From Macrobrachium rosenbergii (taxonomy: Eukaryota; Arthropoda; Malacostraca; Decapoda; Palaemonidae), in assembly GCF_040412425.1 (NCBI RefSeq), contig NC_089763.1, positions 57,622,587 to 57,686,586 of the forward strand: 64,000 nt of DNA, written 5' to 3'. Shown in pieces: positions 23,300 through 36,699 of the stretch. Position numbers and translations under genes: made by a program. Every line of letters starts with the position of its first letter. Within the stretch, counting starts at the first letter, position 1. The notes under the pieces are model-generated. The model searched no databases and was not told the origin of the DNA. It saw only the letters and a list, made by a program, of their open reading frames with translations.

Positions 23300-24900
23300 C
23301 AGTTCAGAAAAATTTTATTTCCTTCTCAGAAAAGTATAGATATGTATGTAGCTTCAGGGCCTTTCTTCAGTCCTGTGCATTTTGATTTATTGCCATCATG
23401 CAATATCCATTGAAATGAATGATTTGTCAAATGCCAGTTCATAATTCAGTTCATTATTCAGTTTTAAAGTCCTTTGACCAATAAGATATTAAATTTGTGA
23501 ATGAGAAATATTAGTGAGAGATTTGTTTGCGATGGTCATTTATCAGCACTGAACCAATACACCTACATGAGTTCATACAGTAAAAAGAACGCAAAGAATT
23601 CAGTCACCAGAAGACGAAATTTCACCTTCCCTCTCTTGTTATTTACTGTACATTTTTCTGCTCCTATCGACAAAAAAATTCCATGGTAATGAAAAACTTC
23701 GTATGCTAGCACTTATTTCAATCCAAAATCAGGTTTACAACTAACAGATTGGTAGGGGATTTTTTTTCTGGTCGTCAAACAGTATTAATTCTGTAACAGC
23801 TACCTGATCCCGATAACTCGCCTGAGTGATGTTCGCATACACATTGTTGTATATGCATATGAAAAGTAATACGGAACCATTTTTCCATGACCATTAGTGA
23901 ACTTTACCATTCCAGAGAATAATTCGATTTTCATTATGAACATTAAAAAATTACTGCATTTTTGACGGAGACTCGATAGTTTTTAATCCCGAAAAATAAA
24001 AGGGCCTGATACTTATTTCAAGTTCACTGATCCTTGTATAGCGTCAATTTCAAATCTATGAAAAACCTTTAGAAGTCTTGGTCTATTTCGTGAGACCTCT
24101 GTTGTAACCTTGTCTCCGAAAACCCAGGAAACTGGAATTAAACGTAACTGAAGACCGCCTTTTGGCGGATATTCCCCGAGGCCTTAAGATGATATACGAT
24201 TGAAAATTGATGGTCAAATGAAATTATGTAATTTATATATTTAGAGACATCCATTGACAATTTTTGAGGGAGTTTTTTTCAGTCTTTGTGACTTCGTTAT
24301 GTGGAGAATAGGTTAGCATCATGAACATTTTTCTCAAGTAATCAGGAGACCCAGGAGTACTGCCCCTGTTAAATTTTATGATCTAATGAAAAAGTCTAAT
24401 TAAAATCTATTGCAGAGTATTTATTTAAATCTATTCAGTTATAAGAACGTTTCACTTTTGATCAACTTTAACACTTGAATTTCTTCTATTACGTCACGTA
24501 GTCAAGTATTAAGCTTCAATAGTAGTGCCATTTACCTAAATAAAAGTAGATATGACTGAAAACGGCAAATTGTAAGAAAAATTCACTTGTGATCCTCGTG
24601 AAATATTTACCGTATTGTTAAATTTAGATAAATTTCCAGACTTTTGGGCTACTAAAAAAAATAGGATGGTTCCGTTTGGTGCTTTTTAGTGAGTACATCA
24701 CATTTATCTTTGCAAACTGAACAAAATGCCACCATGATTATTTGCACAGAAAAAAATGCGAACGGATTCCGCTTCTTCATCTGAAGCGAATATTGTCATC
24801 AAGTAACAATAACATGAGAAGCAAATAACAACCATTATCATAGAGAGAATAAAAATTCCGCAATTACCGGTCACAGCCACAACTACTGAGATGTTCACGG
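23300..24900. other. Unrecognised unique-looking stretch
   Basis: AT-rich, free of long arrays and without recognisable coding or repeat motifs. The frames at 23501-23689 (+) and 24704-24904 (-) are short and uninformative. Confidence 0.4.
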
Positions 24901-24912
24901 GCATTCATAGTA

Positions 24913-25110
24913 TGACGTCACATCTCGGATCAAAGATGATCGTACCCCATGAGAAACGATCTGCAAGTTAGCCAGCCCTGACATTACGCATTCGCAGAGA
25001 GTGCCTGAAAATTCATAAATGGCGCTAATGAAAGTAATTAACAGCCCTGCTTAGTAACCTGCTGGTCTTTATAAAAGTATTACTTTCAAGGTCAACTCTT
25101 CTTGCAGCAT
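24913..25110 (+). promoter_or_regulatory. Candidate promoter: CRE and TATA box
   Basis: A perfect palindromic CRE, TGACGTCA, lies at 24913-24920 and a TATAAAA box at 25070-25076. The segment is free of microsatellites. A start would be expected near 25095-25105, where the initiator match is weak. No downstream gene is recognised, so this rests on two short motifs only. Confidence 0.25.
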
Positions 25111-25287
25111 GTGGTAGCAATCACTCTTTCACTGAAAGCGGTTTCATTCAGTGTTATTTGACGCCGTTGGCATCCAGGTTCATTCGGGTTTTTTTTTCAG
25201 CATTTTTTCAGGAAAGATAATGTTCGTAGCGTGTGGCTTAGGATATACATAAATGGGGATTCTGTGTTTGACGGTGGGATCAGCTTT

Positions 25288-25290
<3 letters not shown>

Positions 25291-25328
<38 letters not shown>
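25291..25328. repeat. (CT)n array
   Basis: About 36 bp of CT repeat. Confidence 0.95.
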
Positions 25329-25329
<1 letters not shown>

Positions 25330-25330
<1 letters not shown>

Positions 25331-26940
25331 CAACTCAGAAAAATTTAAAAGGCTGAAATGTCAGAAATAAGGAAAGTCTTTTACACTTGCATGGTGTGCG
25401 TTCACCGGACATTGTAAAATTATATGTTCTTGTTTTATGCTAAGGTTCTGTTGTTGAAGTAAAGACATAGTATATCTCTAGTTTGGTCTTGCTGTATATC
25501 TTTTCGGGAAATTACCATATGGCGAGTTTGCCCCCCTCTGTTCCTGTATGTTTGTACAGCGAGAAATGTGTTTACGCCGAGTAAAAACAGGAAGAGCAAG
25601 TTGGTCCTTTACGTCGCTTATATTTTAGGAGTATCCGATACAACACGAGAGTTCTTTTGAGATCAAGTTACACTCATGTTCAGACGCTACACTCTCAAGA
25701 TGAACTGAATTGGGTCTCCCAAGAGGAGACATTATTGGATAACATTTTTCATCCTGTTTGAGGCGAAACATCATGAGACAAACACGTAGTGTAGTTAGTG
25801 CCCACAGGTTGAATTACTCGGCTGAGTAACCCCTAATGAGATGTTGACTTCAGAGTCTTTCTCTAAAGGACCTCTGTTGATATACAATTTGTATTCGATA
25901 AAGATTTTTAGTGAACAAAAAAACTATTCGGTATAAGGTCGACTGACCTTATATGAAGAGACAAAAGGATATCAGCCGAAACAATTTGCGTTGCATAAAT
26001 AAGTCATCTTAGTTCGAATGACAAGGATAATATAGTTGCTGCATCAACACGAACAGCAACGACAACAGTAATAATCATTAGAAAAGTAGGTTTTATAAAA
26101 TTAACATAGATATCAGTATCTACAATATCATATCTAAGATATATTTTAGAACTGCTGAAGCCATTCCAGTAACTGCATAAATTTTCAGGGATAATTACTG
26201 TGAATAAATGAACTTTGTTTTGCCTTTAAAATGTTAACCATAATTAAACTATTGGACAGATGGAAATCTCCTGCCCAAACTGTACTAGAAGTCAGCTTCA
26301 GAGAAGTTGACTGGTGCCGGCCACTGAGTAGGTGGCACTATGGAGCTTTTGTCCCTCATCATGGTCTTTGACATTGCTGAAGTTACTCAGAGTCATAGCC
26401 TAGATAAGAATAACAATGATACAATGAGGAACGCTAATATAACTCCGTACTGAAGTGTGAAGTGTGAAATTTAAAAGATCATGTGTCAGGTTACTGAAGT
26501 AACCTCTGTGCATGGCGAAAGAATAAATGCTTTCAAATGCTGATTTAGCTGTGTAATTGTAGAGATAAATTAGTATGCATTTCTTCACTTAACGCAAATT
26601 CATGAACTGTTACGTAGCAAAGATGTGTCGCAGTTATTTAGGTTTTCGAATCTTTTGAGCCAATCCTTTGATTGAACCTCCAACAACCCAAATCCATTTA
26701 CAAAATAGTGATCAAGAATGTGCCAAAGAATATCAGTCTTACATACAATTACTTGGTGACCCAATTTAACATTCATCAGTTCATCGAATCTAAGTCCTTT
26801 TTCCCCTTATGCATTACCAGCTTGCATTGCAACACATTATAGCACACATTATTCATCACCTTGTAGCCTCTTTCATCTATCTTTGCGTTGAAGCATCTTA
26901 CACCAGAGTATTTTCTTATACATGCATTCATAAATTCATA
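25330..26940. other. Unrecognised stretch
   Basis: No gene, RNA or mobile-element signature seen. The minus-strand frame at 26400-26588 has no domain. Confidence 0.4.
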
Positions 26941-26949
26941 TATACTGTG

Positions 26950-26961
26950 TGTGTATATATA

Positions 26962-26998
<37 letters not shown>

Positions 26999-27005
26999 AT
27001 GTATA
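26950..27005. repeat. (TA)n array
   Basis: Short TA array with TGTATA interruptions, next to a family C repeat arm. Confidence 0.9.
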
Positions 27006-27008
27006 TGT

Positions 27009-27090
27009 ATAACTGAATCACGAAAATATGGAACGTGATGAATATATAAATAAAGATAAAATCCATAGGAAACGGAAAACTATAGTGCTA
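27009..27090 (-). repeat. Family C repeat arm
   Basis: TAACTGAATCACGAAAATAT, GGAACGTGATGAAT and ATAAATAAAGA are the reverse complement of sequence at 35420-35500. It lies beside a TA array, as does the other copy. Probably a terminal piece of a Penelope-like or related element. Confidence 0.65.
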
Positions 27091-27099
27091 TATATATAT

Positions 27100-27775
27100 C
27101 GACACTATATCCCTTATATAGCAGACTGATAGAAATATAAAAAAAACCCTATCCATAATGGGGTTAATGTTGTGTTTACTGCTTTCGTATCAGAATCCTT
27201 AAGTGAGGGAACTCAATTAGATTTGACCTGCATTCCATTAAAGATCTTTTTATTCAGTGTCTCCTTCGTTGATCAATTCTTGTACAGAGAATCCTTCCCT
27301 ATTCATGGAAGTCTCTATGGCAGATGTGTTAATAACCATTGTGTCTTCTCGATAGCCAATCATCGAAAAAAGGATCAAGATCGTTGTCAGCCCTCTACTG
27401 CACTCATATTTCCATCTCTCATATTTTCGCTACTTTCCGCGCGTGAGCTCTTCTGTTGTTGTTTCATTTAGGTTTGTTATACTCTTCTCCAGTTTCGCTA
27501 TGTTTGTTTTATTTCGTTTTGCTTTCTCGTTTATTCCTTCTCGAGTGATAACTCGATCCTACAGATGGTGTGTGACATTTTGTGCAAGGCTGAGTGTTAT
27601 GGATTGTTGGGGGGATGAGCAACACGCCCTAAAAATAAATTACTGGTGTTAAGAGTCTTCTGTTTCTCTCCGGGAGATATTTTGTGGTGTGTCTTGCTCG
27701 GCTGCTACGAAGTTCCGTGTTTTAGCTTTCTATTTAGGTCCTGGAGAGAGGGGGGAGGTAAGGACTACAGAATGC
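27100..27775. other. Unrecognised stretch
   Basis: The + frames at 27172-27471 and 27443-27652 are pyrimidine-rich without domains. Nothing else seen. Confidence 0.4.
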
Positions 27776-27780
27776 GTGCA

Positions 27781-27806
27781 TAGAGAGAGAGAGACAGACA
27801 GACAGA

Positions 27807-27839
<33 letters not shown>

Positions 27840-27840
27840 A
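27781..27840. repeat. (GA)n/(GACA)n microsatellite
   Basis: GA units with an inner run of GACA, ending in a run of G. Confidence 0.95.
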
Positions 27841-27959
27841 TGTGCTTGAGGGGAATATGCATGAACATGATCAAGAAAATGAAACAGCGCTCTATTTCAT
27901 AATGATGATGGTAGTGAAGCTAAACACTGGCATTATATATTAGAAAGGGTTGTAACCCC

Positions 27960-28520
27960 TGAACGATGCTGTTTACATGTGAGATAATTTATTTTGCCGT
28001 TTGGCAGAGTTCAGCCTCCAATTAGGGCTAATTATACACTGCTTGACTCTGAAACTGCACCTTGTCACAATAAATTGTTAGTTAACATTAGTAGCTAATG
28101 AATAATAAATTTACAAGATTTTACAGATAAATTGCTGGTGCCATGCGAGTTAGGATTGGCTCTCCGCCGCGAATGGCAATTAAAAGTTAGGGAAAATGGA
28201 TGCGTGTGTATTTTTTATCGTTAATTGTGATTTATTGCGCGTCTGCATTTGTTTAAGCAAATGATTCATTGCCTTTGGGTAGTCGGGCTAAACATGGCCT
28301 ATATCATTACATCGTGCATACGTCGCGAGGAATTCGCAGAAGGGAAGATGTGAGATATTTCATTCCCAAAATGTCGCTCGACGGTGCCTTTGTGACCAAA
28401 TCGCCGTTGTTGCGAGAAAACAAATAAAGTCTGGTCTGGGCAGGGCGGCATCCATCACTTATCTCCTTCGAGTCAGAGCCTCTCGAGACCTCTCCGGCGA
28501 TTCAACGCTTTCTTCTCTTC
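27960..28520. other. Repeat-free block, possible conserved non-coding DNA
   Basis: About 560 bp with no arrays and higher complexity than its surroundings. It contains the palindrome ATTAGGGCTAAT near 28021 and several TAAT/ATTA cores. There is no good open frame. Conservation is only suspected from texture. Confidence 0.25.
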
Positions 28521-28529
28521 TATCTTAAA

Positions 28530-29320
28530 ATTACATTTTAATTGACACAAAATATTCTATGTAACATTACAACATGGCAACATATTTAAGTGATTAGTGA
28601 AATATTTCCCTCTACTAGAAAACCTTGGAATGTTAAGAATGCATTCATAAAATGTAATTGAAAGTTCTTGAGATTTGATTCGAACAATAATGAACTGCGT
28701 TCGAGTTGAACTAAGCTTCGAAAAGGCGATAGTTAAGCTTCGGGAGACTTACTCTGACATTACATTGCATTTACATTCCCAACCCCTCCCTCTCCCCCTC
28801 CCCCTCCTACCCACCTGCTTCCAATACCTTTGCGAACTTTCCTTGTGATTTTGTTTTTGTCAGAAAAATAAGTTATTCTTCAGTTTAATTGTATTGAATT
28901 CATTAGGATTGTCTCGTGTAATCTTGGTTCTTGTAATCTGGACACAAGTTCATTTTGCTAACATATACATATACATTTGGGTGTTTGTGTAATGTTGCTT
29001 GTTAGTGGGAGCGGATGTGTGTGTGTATGTATTTATATTATTACTAGGCAGGCTGCACCAAATTTAGGACAGCAGAATGCCTTAAAGACCAAGAACCCTA
29101 ACAGGGTAAGCAGCTCTGTACAAAAAGGAAAAAAAATTGGCATGTAAAATATTAACTATAACAAGAATAACAAATAACGAAAAAGATAAAACAGTCACTA
29201 TAAACTACAAAATGATACATATATGAGTTTCCTCAAAAAAGGAAAGAAAAGTATTTGCATCGATAGACTCTAAAAGGTTCAACGAGGCAACTACATAACT
29301 AGGAAGATCATCATGTTCAT
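28530..29320. other. Unrecognised stretch
   Basis: AT-rich, with a short CCCTCC run near 28785-28805 and short TG-rich runs near 29015. No gene seen. Confidence 0.4.
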
Positions 29321-29330
29321 ATATATTTGC

Positions 29331-29531
<201 letters not shown>

Positions 29532-29568
29532 ATTTTAAATTACGAAAAGGTAAAAACGTTATGAGTAT

Positions 29569-30672
<1,104 letters not shown>

Positions 30673-30689
30673 TAATATATTATTTACAT

Positions 30690-31220
30690 CTATACACACA
30701 CACACACAAACACACACACACATGTGTGTGAGTAAATATATTCTGTCGTGTCTTGTAAGGCGGTTCTGTTGCTACTGTTTTCTTTTATCCATTTTAGGAG
30801 CCCAAACTTAATCATCTTTCTGTGATCTGACAGTCCTTCAGATTACTGTTAACAATTTGCTAATTGGCCAATGGTTTTCTTTATTCTGATCTGGACGTAC
30901 CAGCAAAAGCCAGTCTCAGGAAAATTACAGAACATTACAGTTTTATATTTTAACAGCCAAAGTCTTCCTGCTCAATTGTATGATAGAAGCTAAAAGAACA
31001 GCAAACCAAGTAAATTCTTCGGTTTTTCCTGGCGTATTTATCAATGCCACTTCATTTTTTTAACATAAATGTGGTTTGTCAGCACAACCTGCTTTTTGTA
31101 GATTGTCGCATTATTTGATTTGCATTTGGATATATATGTAATGAATAATCACGTTTTATCATGATAGCATATTCTACCCTCGACTCATATAATAACAGAT
31201 GGCCTCATTCTTTTAGGTCC
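30690..31220. other. Short (CA)n then unrecognised stretch
   Basis: A CA run at 30696-30722 precedes AT-rich sequence with no recognisable feature. Confidence 0.45.
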
Positions 31221-31228
31221 AGAAAATT

Positions 31229-31230
<2 letters not shown>

Positions 31231-31269
<39 letters not shown>
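31231..31269. repeat. (GA)n array
   Basis: About 39 bp of GA repeat. Confidence 0.95.
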
Positions 31270-31272
<3 letters not shown>

Positions 31273-31279
31273 TATGCGA

Positions 31280-31755
31280 AACAAAATGAAATTGCCACCG
31301 TCAGCAGAGACTGTATTCCTGATAAATTCTCGAGCTTTTAACGTGATTAAAAAGTTTTGCTCGTGAATAAGCATTTTCGGTGCTGTTGCTGCGATATATG
31401 TATTTGCTTTGATATTTCTTTGTCTTCTGTTGCCTTGTGATTTTTTGTTCTTTCCGAGCAAGGATTGCGAGTCGGTATTTTTTCCTCACGTCGGTGGCTG
31501 TAAATTTTGCAAAGCCAGATAAATTCCGCTGTTATTACTTCTCCTTTCGTTTTTGTTATGTTAGAACTTTTCCTCGGCCCTTTGACGTACGCTGGTGCAA
31601 TTTGCCTTGTCCCGAAATGAGCATTCCTTGTTTAGCTGTTAGCGCGAAAATATTTCGATATAAGCTGATACTTCCATTAGCTACCCTCGTTCTCCTGACA
31701 TCATTATCGAAGAACTTCTGTGACACTTCATCATGGTGGATTTATCATGCTTCTG
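31280..31755. other. Repeat-free stretch with an open + frame
   Basis: The + frame 31437-31967 is open for 176 codons, but its second half is (CT)n translation. The first half (RCYYFSFRFCYVRTFPRPFD) has no recognised domain and probably is chance. No other gene seen. Confidence 0.35.
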
Positions 31756-31758
31756 CAA

Positions 31759-31760
<2 letters not shown>

Positions 31761-31805
<45 letters not shown>
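31761..31805. repeat. (CT)n array
   Basis: About 44 bp of CT repeat. Confidence 0.95.
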
Positions 31806-31808
<3 letters not shown>

Positions 31809-31905
31809 TCATTTATCACCTACACCTTCTGCACAAGAGATATGCATATCAAGTTCCTAGTAAATAGGACTAGATCCCAGTATTTGATGAGGCTAGAATA
31901 CAAAT

Positions 31906-31908
<3 letters not shown>

Positions 31909-31961
<53 letters not shown>
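31909..31961. repeat. (CT)n array
   Basis: About 53 bp of CT repeat. Confidence 0.95.
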
Positions 31962-31964
<3 letters not shown>

Positions 31965-32287
31965 TAGACCTCATCTTCGTTAATTATACTTCACTCCTTA
32001 ATTTTTCACGAGTTTTATACCGCCATAATCCTCCCCCTCCTTTCTGGTTTTTTCCTCCTTTTTTTCCCTGGTGTCACTAGCACCCGCATCTACACAATCG
32101 GAGGAAGAAAATGAGAGCGAGGGATAAGAATCCGGCAGAGGCTCATCCAAGAAGCCGCTCGCCTCTATAGTCGGCTTCTCAAAAGTCCCGGATATAGCTC
32201 CCGCCCTTAATTAACTGAGAAATACTCTACTCGATAGCAGTTGCGAAAGAGATAGAAGAAGACGAGATGTATAGGTAAAGAAAGCTT

Positions 32288-32290
<3 letters not shown>

Positions 32291-32343
<53 letters not shown>
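32291..32343. repeat. (GA)n array
   Basis: About 53 bp of GA repeat, the complement of the two CT arrays 0.4-0.5 kb to the left. Confidence 0.95.
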
Positions 32344-32346
<3 letters not shown>

Positions 32347-32662
32347 TTAGCTTTTTTTCGCATGAATGTGTGAGGGGAATTTTCTTTATGGATGGTAAAG
32401 AAAAATGTTTGAAGAATGAAGAAAGGTAATTAGCAAATTAACGTAATTCTACGAGGTAAATTATTATGCAACTATGAACATTTTACACTGAGCCCATGGA
32501 AGAGATACAGTCATGTACGTTAGAGGAGATGCATGTTATTAGTCCTTGCAAAACGTGTGGCCATGTGCCCTGGCTATTTAGTAGAGCGGTATGCTGTAGT
32601 AAAGCTCGCACGGAAATAATTTCAGCTGTCCTCACAAAAACAATCACACAAACAAAACAAGG

Positions 32663-32666
<4 letters not shown>

Positions 32667-32734
<68 letters not shown>

Positions 32735-32744
32735 ATAATATACA

Positions 32745-32834
<90 letters not shown>
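32667..32834. repeat. Two (TA)n arrays with a short spacer
   Basis: TA repeat to about 32730, a spacer containing CACTGTATATA, then TA repeat to 32834, followed by (CTT)n. Confidence 0.95.
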
Positions 32835-32836
<2 letters not shown>

Positions 32837-32839
32837 TCT

Positions 32840-33115
32840 TCTTCTTCTTTTAACGTGCTTTTTTCCCATTTTTGTATGGCGTAAGCACGATGCCTTCTTT
32901 TGAAGGACTTTTTGATTTGGCTTTAAGGGTAGATGACACAATTGTTTCATGTACCCGACCCAACGCCCTTTCAGTTATTGCGCGGGTGGCGAGAGTTCGA
33001 GACGTGTGAGATGTTTGTTATGTTTTTAGAAGGTGTTGTAGTGACTTTGTTTTGTCTGGTATTTAGTCTGTAACATCCATTTGCTTTTTAAGCAAACCTA
33101 TCCGTTGATTACATA
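32840..33115. other. Short unrecognised stretch
   Basis: Begins with (TTC)n. GAGTTCGAGAC near 32992 resembles a B box, but no A box at the right distance was found. Confidence 0.4.
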
Positions 33116-33120
33116 TATAA

Positions 33121-33356
<236 letters not shown>

Positions 33357-33462
33357 TATGTATATTAACTTTATCACATACACAATTGTTCTGTGCATTG
33401 GTGGAATTACTAAAAGGACCTCTTTCAGACTGGATGGAATTTTACCATCCAGAAATGCTTTT

Positions 33463-33465
<3 letters not shown>

Positions 33466-33522
<57 letters not shown>
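33466..33522. repeat. (TA)n array
   Basis: About 57 bp of TA repeat. The sequence before it (GACTGGATGGAATTTTACCATCC) includes a small hairpin. Confidence 0.95.
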
Positions 33523-33525
<3 letters not shown>

Positions 33526-33544
33526 TTCTTTATGTATGCATGTA

Positions 33545-33586
33545 TATAAAGTCTACTGGTCACTTTTTTTACCAGAAATGCAGATT

Positions 33587-33590
<4 letters not shown>
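33545..33590. repeat. Family A fragment
   Basis: AGTCTACTGGTCACTTTTTTTACCAG-type sequence, the same start as other family A copies, between two TA arrays. Confidence 0.6.

Positions 33591-33656
<66 letters not shown>
33591..33656. repeat. (TA)n array
   Basis: About 66 bp of TA repeat. Confidence 0.95.
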
Positions 33657-33660
<4 letters not shown>

Positions 33661-33849
33661 TTTCCCTATCACTGGAAAATTCTGATAGTATTATGACTGC
33701 CATGATATTGAAATTTGGTTATATGTGAATATTCACGTATGTTGAATAGAGAGCCCGTGTTTACATGCAGTTTAGCTTTCCTGTCTTGAGTACTGTTCAC
33801 ACCTTTGATTCACCTTTTGTCTGAAACCCAGCAATCTGCTCTTCTACTG

Positions 33850-33872
33850 TTTTTTTTTTTTTTTTTTTTTTT
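33850..33872. repeat. (T)n homopolymer of about 23
   Basis: A T run followed by GGGTTC. Could be the poly-A tail of a minus-strand insertion, but no element is recognisable beside it. Confidence 0.8.
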
Positions 33873-33879
33873 GGGTTCA

Positions 33880-35220
33880 TTTCGAAGGTAGAGTGTGTTC
33901 CTGTGCGAACATAACGAAAGATTATGAAGACTTGTAGACCTTAAACAATATTATTTTAATATTATAGAGCTCAACACTTGCATGCCTGCCATCACAATTT
34001 TCTTGTTTATGTTGCTAATCTTGCATGTACACAACTGTATATTTGACTCCATGCTATTTATTTTACAAACTGAAAACCTGTGTTGTAGAATTTTCAGCAT
34101 TCATCCTAGAAGCAAAGCTGTGAGTTCCGTATACAATCACCGGCGCAAATAGATTATTTTACCTGGCGCCATCGAAGAAAACAACACCAAGCCTATTGCC
34201 ACACTCATACTTAAACGGCTGTCTAGTCCTCGTACTAACATACATTTCTGACAATTGCTTGTCCTGTGTTTCTTAACCCTTAAGATCTTAATACCAATCT
34301 CTCTTAAGTGCACAGCTCTTTGAATATTTCTCTCTACTACTTGCTGTCTCGGGGTCAATGACCAAAATACTTTTTTTAAGGATCTTCTGACACTTCCAAT
34401 GAACTCAGCTCGCATGAAAACTTAATTCATTTTAACTTTTGCCTTTCTGGACTGCAAAAAATGTTGGGGGTTAAACTCCTAAAACCCCTTAATTCAGTAC
34501 AGAAGAAACTGCTAGTGGTCACCAAGCAAAACTTGGTCATAACTGGTCATCCTCTCTGAAAATTTAGTGGATTCTTTCGTTGGTGCTCTTGACATTCCCA
34601 AGAATTTGCACATGGTCTGGTCAGAGCTCAAGAGCCCTGTATCAGCCCTAAACCTTCTTAAGGCGTTTAATCACGATAGGTGGCCGTGGTTTAATCCCCT
34701 TCGTCAAGGAGTTTTGTGATTACTTCTCTGAACACTCATCCTCCTTTCCATATTACCTGTGAATTCCTTTCGAGGCTCTTCTTTCGTCTGAGCCATATTT
34801 TGACCTTCCTTAAAATATCTTTCGTCCTACACTGACATCAAACCGGTGCTTATTCTTTTAAATTTTTATCTGAATACTGTTTACAATCCTACTTACTTTG
34901 ATGAAATTTGTGAATGTAGATTTGCATATTAATGACTGGAGTAGACACAAGTTTAGATGGTACAATATTCCCAGCACTAATGTCCTTCTCTTGATATTTA
35001 AATTATCAAGAGATGTTCTAGAATTCTGATGTGTTTAACCTCTCATAAGCAACATTATTTTGGTTAGGAATTCACTGTACCATATTTCAACGATTGTCTG
35101 TCCTTGACACTTCTCATATTGTTCATTAATGACAATTTCAGCCGTTGTTCCACCCAGAGAGTTCTTGCTTAGTGTCGACAGATGATGATAAAAAATGCAT
35201 GATTTCCTTAAATGTACATG
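33880..35220. other. Unrecognised stretch
   Basis: The minus frame 34415-34137 (MRAEFIGSVRRSLKKVFWSL) is basic and non-repetitive, but I recognise no domain or splice context. Nothing else is seen. Confidence 0.35.
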
Positions 35221-35229
35221 TTATGAAAG

Positions 35230-35230
<1 letters not shown>

Positions 35231-35307
<77 letters not shown>

Positions 35308-35314
35308 ACACACA
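35231..35314. repeat. (TA)n-(TG)n array
   Basis: About 57 bp of TA repeat changing to TG repeat, then a short CACA run. Confidence 0.95.
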
Positions 35315-35320
35315 TATATA

Positions 35321-35505
35321 AAGACAAAATCCACGAAGGAAAGTGAAACAATGGAGTGCTGCAAGGCCTATTGGCTTATAGTAAGTAAAGAACTGTAAGT
35401 CGAGAGGCCTTGCAGCACTCCATTGTTTCTCTTTCCTTCGTGATTTTGTCTTTATTTATACATTCATCACGTTCCATATTTTCGTGATTCAGTTATACAT
35501 ATATA
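35321..35505. repeat. Family C hairpin cassette inside (TA)n
   Basis: AGACAAAATCCACGAAGGAA continuing to about 35368 pairs almost perfectly with 35408-35455 (GCAGCACTCCATTG, CTTCGTGATTTTGTCT). The loop is about 40 nt. After the right arm comes TTCATCACGTTCCATATTTT with CGTGATTCAG, which recurs reversed at 27009-27060. TA arrays bracket the unit. The TTCCTTCGTG core also occurs in the Penelope-like arms, suggesting a related origin. Confidence 0.8.
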
Positions 35506-35515
35506 TACATATATT

Positions 35516-35520
<5 letters not shown>

Positions 35521-35590
<70 letters not shown>
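35521..35590. repeat. (TA)n array
   Basis: About 70 bp of TA repeat. Confidence 0.95.
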
Positions 35591-35593
<3 letters not shown>

Positions 35594-35595
35594 CA

Positions 35596-35745
35596 GAAAG
35601 CTACAAACGTCCTTTAATATCCAATTGCTCTACCTCGGAAATAATATATTTTCATATATGTTACCGAAGGGGAATTTTAGTTGATAATAAGTATATGTCT
35701 CGTGGCTCTGAACAAGAAGGACAGGAACTCAGGACTACAGGGACA
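35596..35745 (+). repeat. Family B single arm
   Basis: CTACAAACGTCCTTTAATAT, GCTCTACCTCGGAAATAATA and GAAGGGGAATTTTAGTTGAT match one arm and the centre of the unit at 36700-36985. The opposing arm is missing. Confidence 0.75.
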
Positions 35746-35774
35746 TTAACTCTAACACAAGAGATAAATAGTCA

Positions 35775-35777
<3 letters not shown>

Positions 35778-35838
<61 letters not shown>
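35778..35838. repeat. (TA)n array
   Basis: About 61 bp of TA repeat. Confidence 0.95.
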
Positions 35839-35841
<3 letters not shown>

Positions 35842-35979
35842 AGTATATGTAATAAGTATATGTATAGTGCGTGAACATAAGATATACTGTAAACACATAG
35901 AAGTAACTGACAAATTTGAAGTGTAGAATATTTAGATAGTGTAGCTTTGTTCAGTATGTGGTGTGTGTCTGTCAGTCTG

Positions 35980-36378
<399 letters not shown>

Positions 36379-36428
36379 ACACACACACACACATATATAT
36401 ATATATGAATATGGTGATGTGATAAAAG

Positions 36429-36430
<2 letters not shown>

Positions 36431-36522
<92 letters not shown>

Positions 36523-36594
36523 AATGTATAAATATATTTATATATATACAGTATATATTATATATATACTGTATATATATAAATATATATATAC

Positions 36595-36691
<97 letters not shown>

Positions 36692-36695
36692 CTGT
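36431..36695. repeat. (TA)n arrays with TATACAGTATA interruptions
   Basis: About 88 bp of TA repeat, an imperfect middle with several ACTGTATATA motifs, then another TA run. Confidence 0.95.
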
Positions 36696-36699
36696 ATAT

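Noticed and set aside
31437..31967. 176-codon + frame as a gene
   Set aside because: Its C-terminal half is two CT arrays, and the rest has no domain, start context or splice support.
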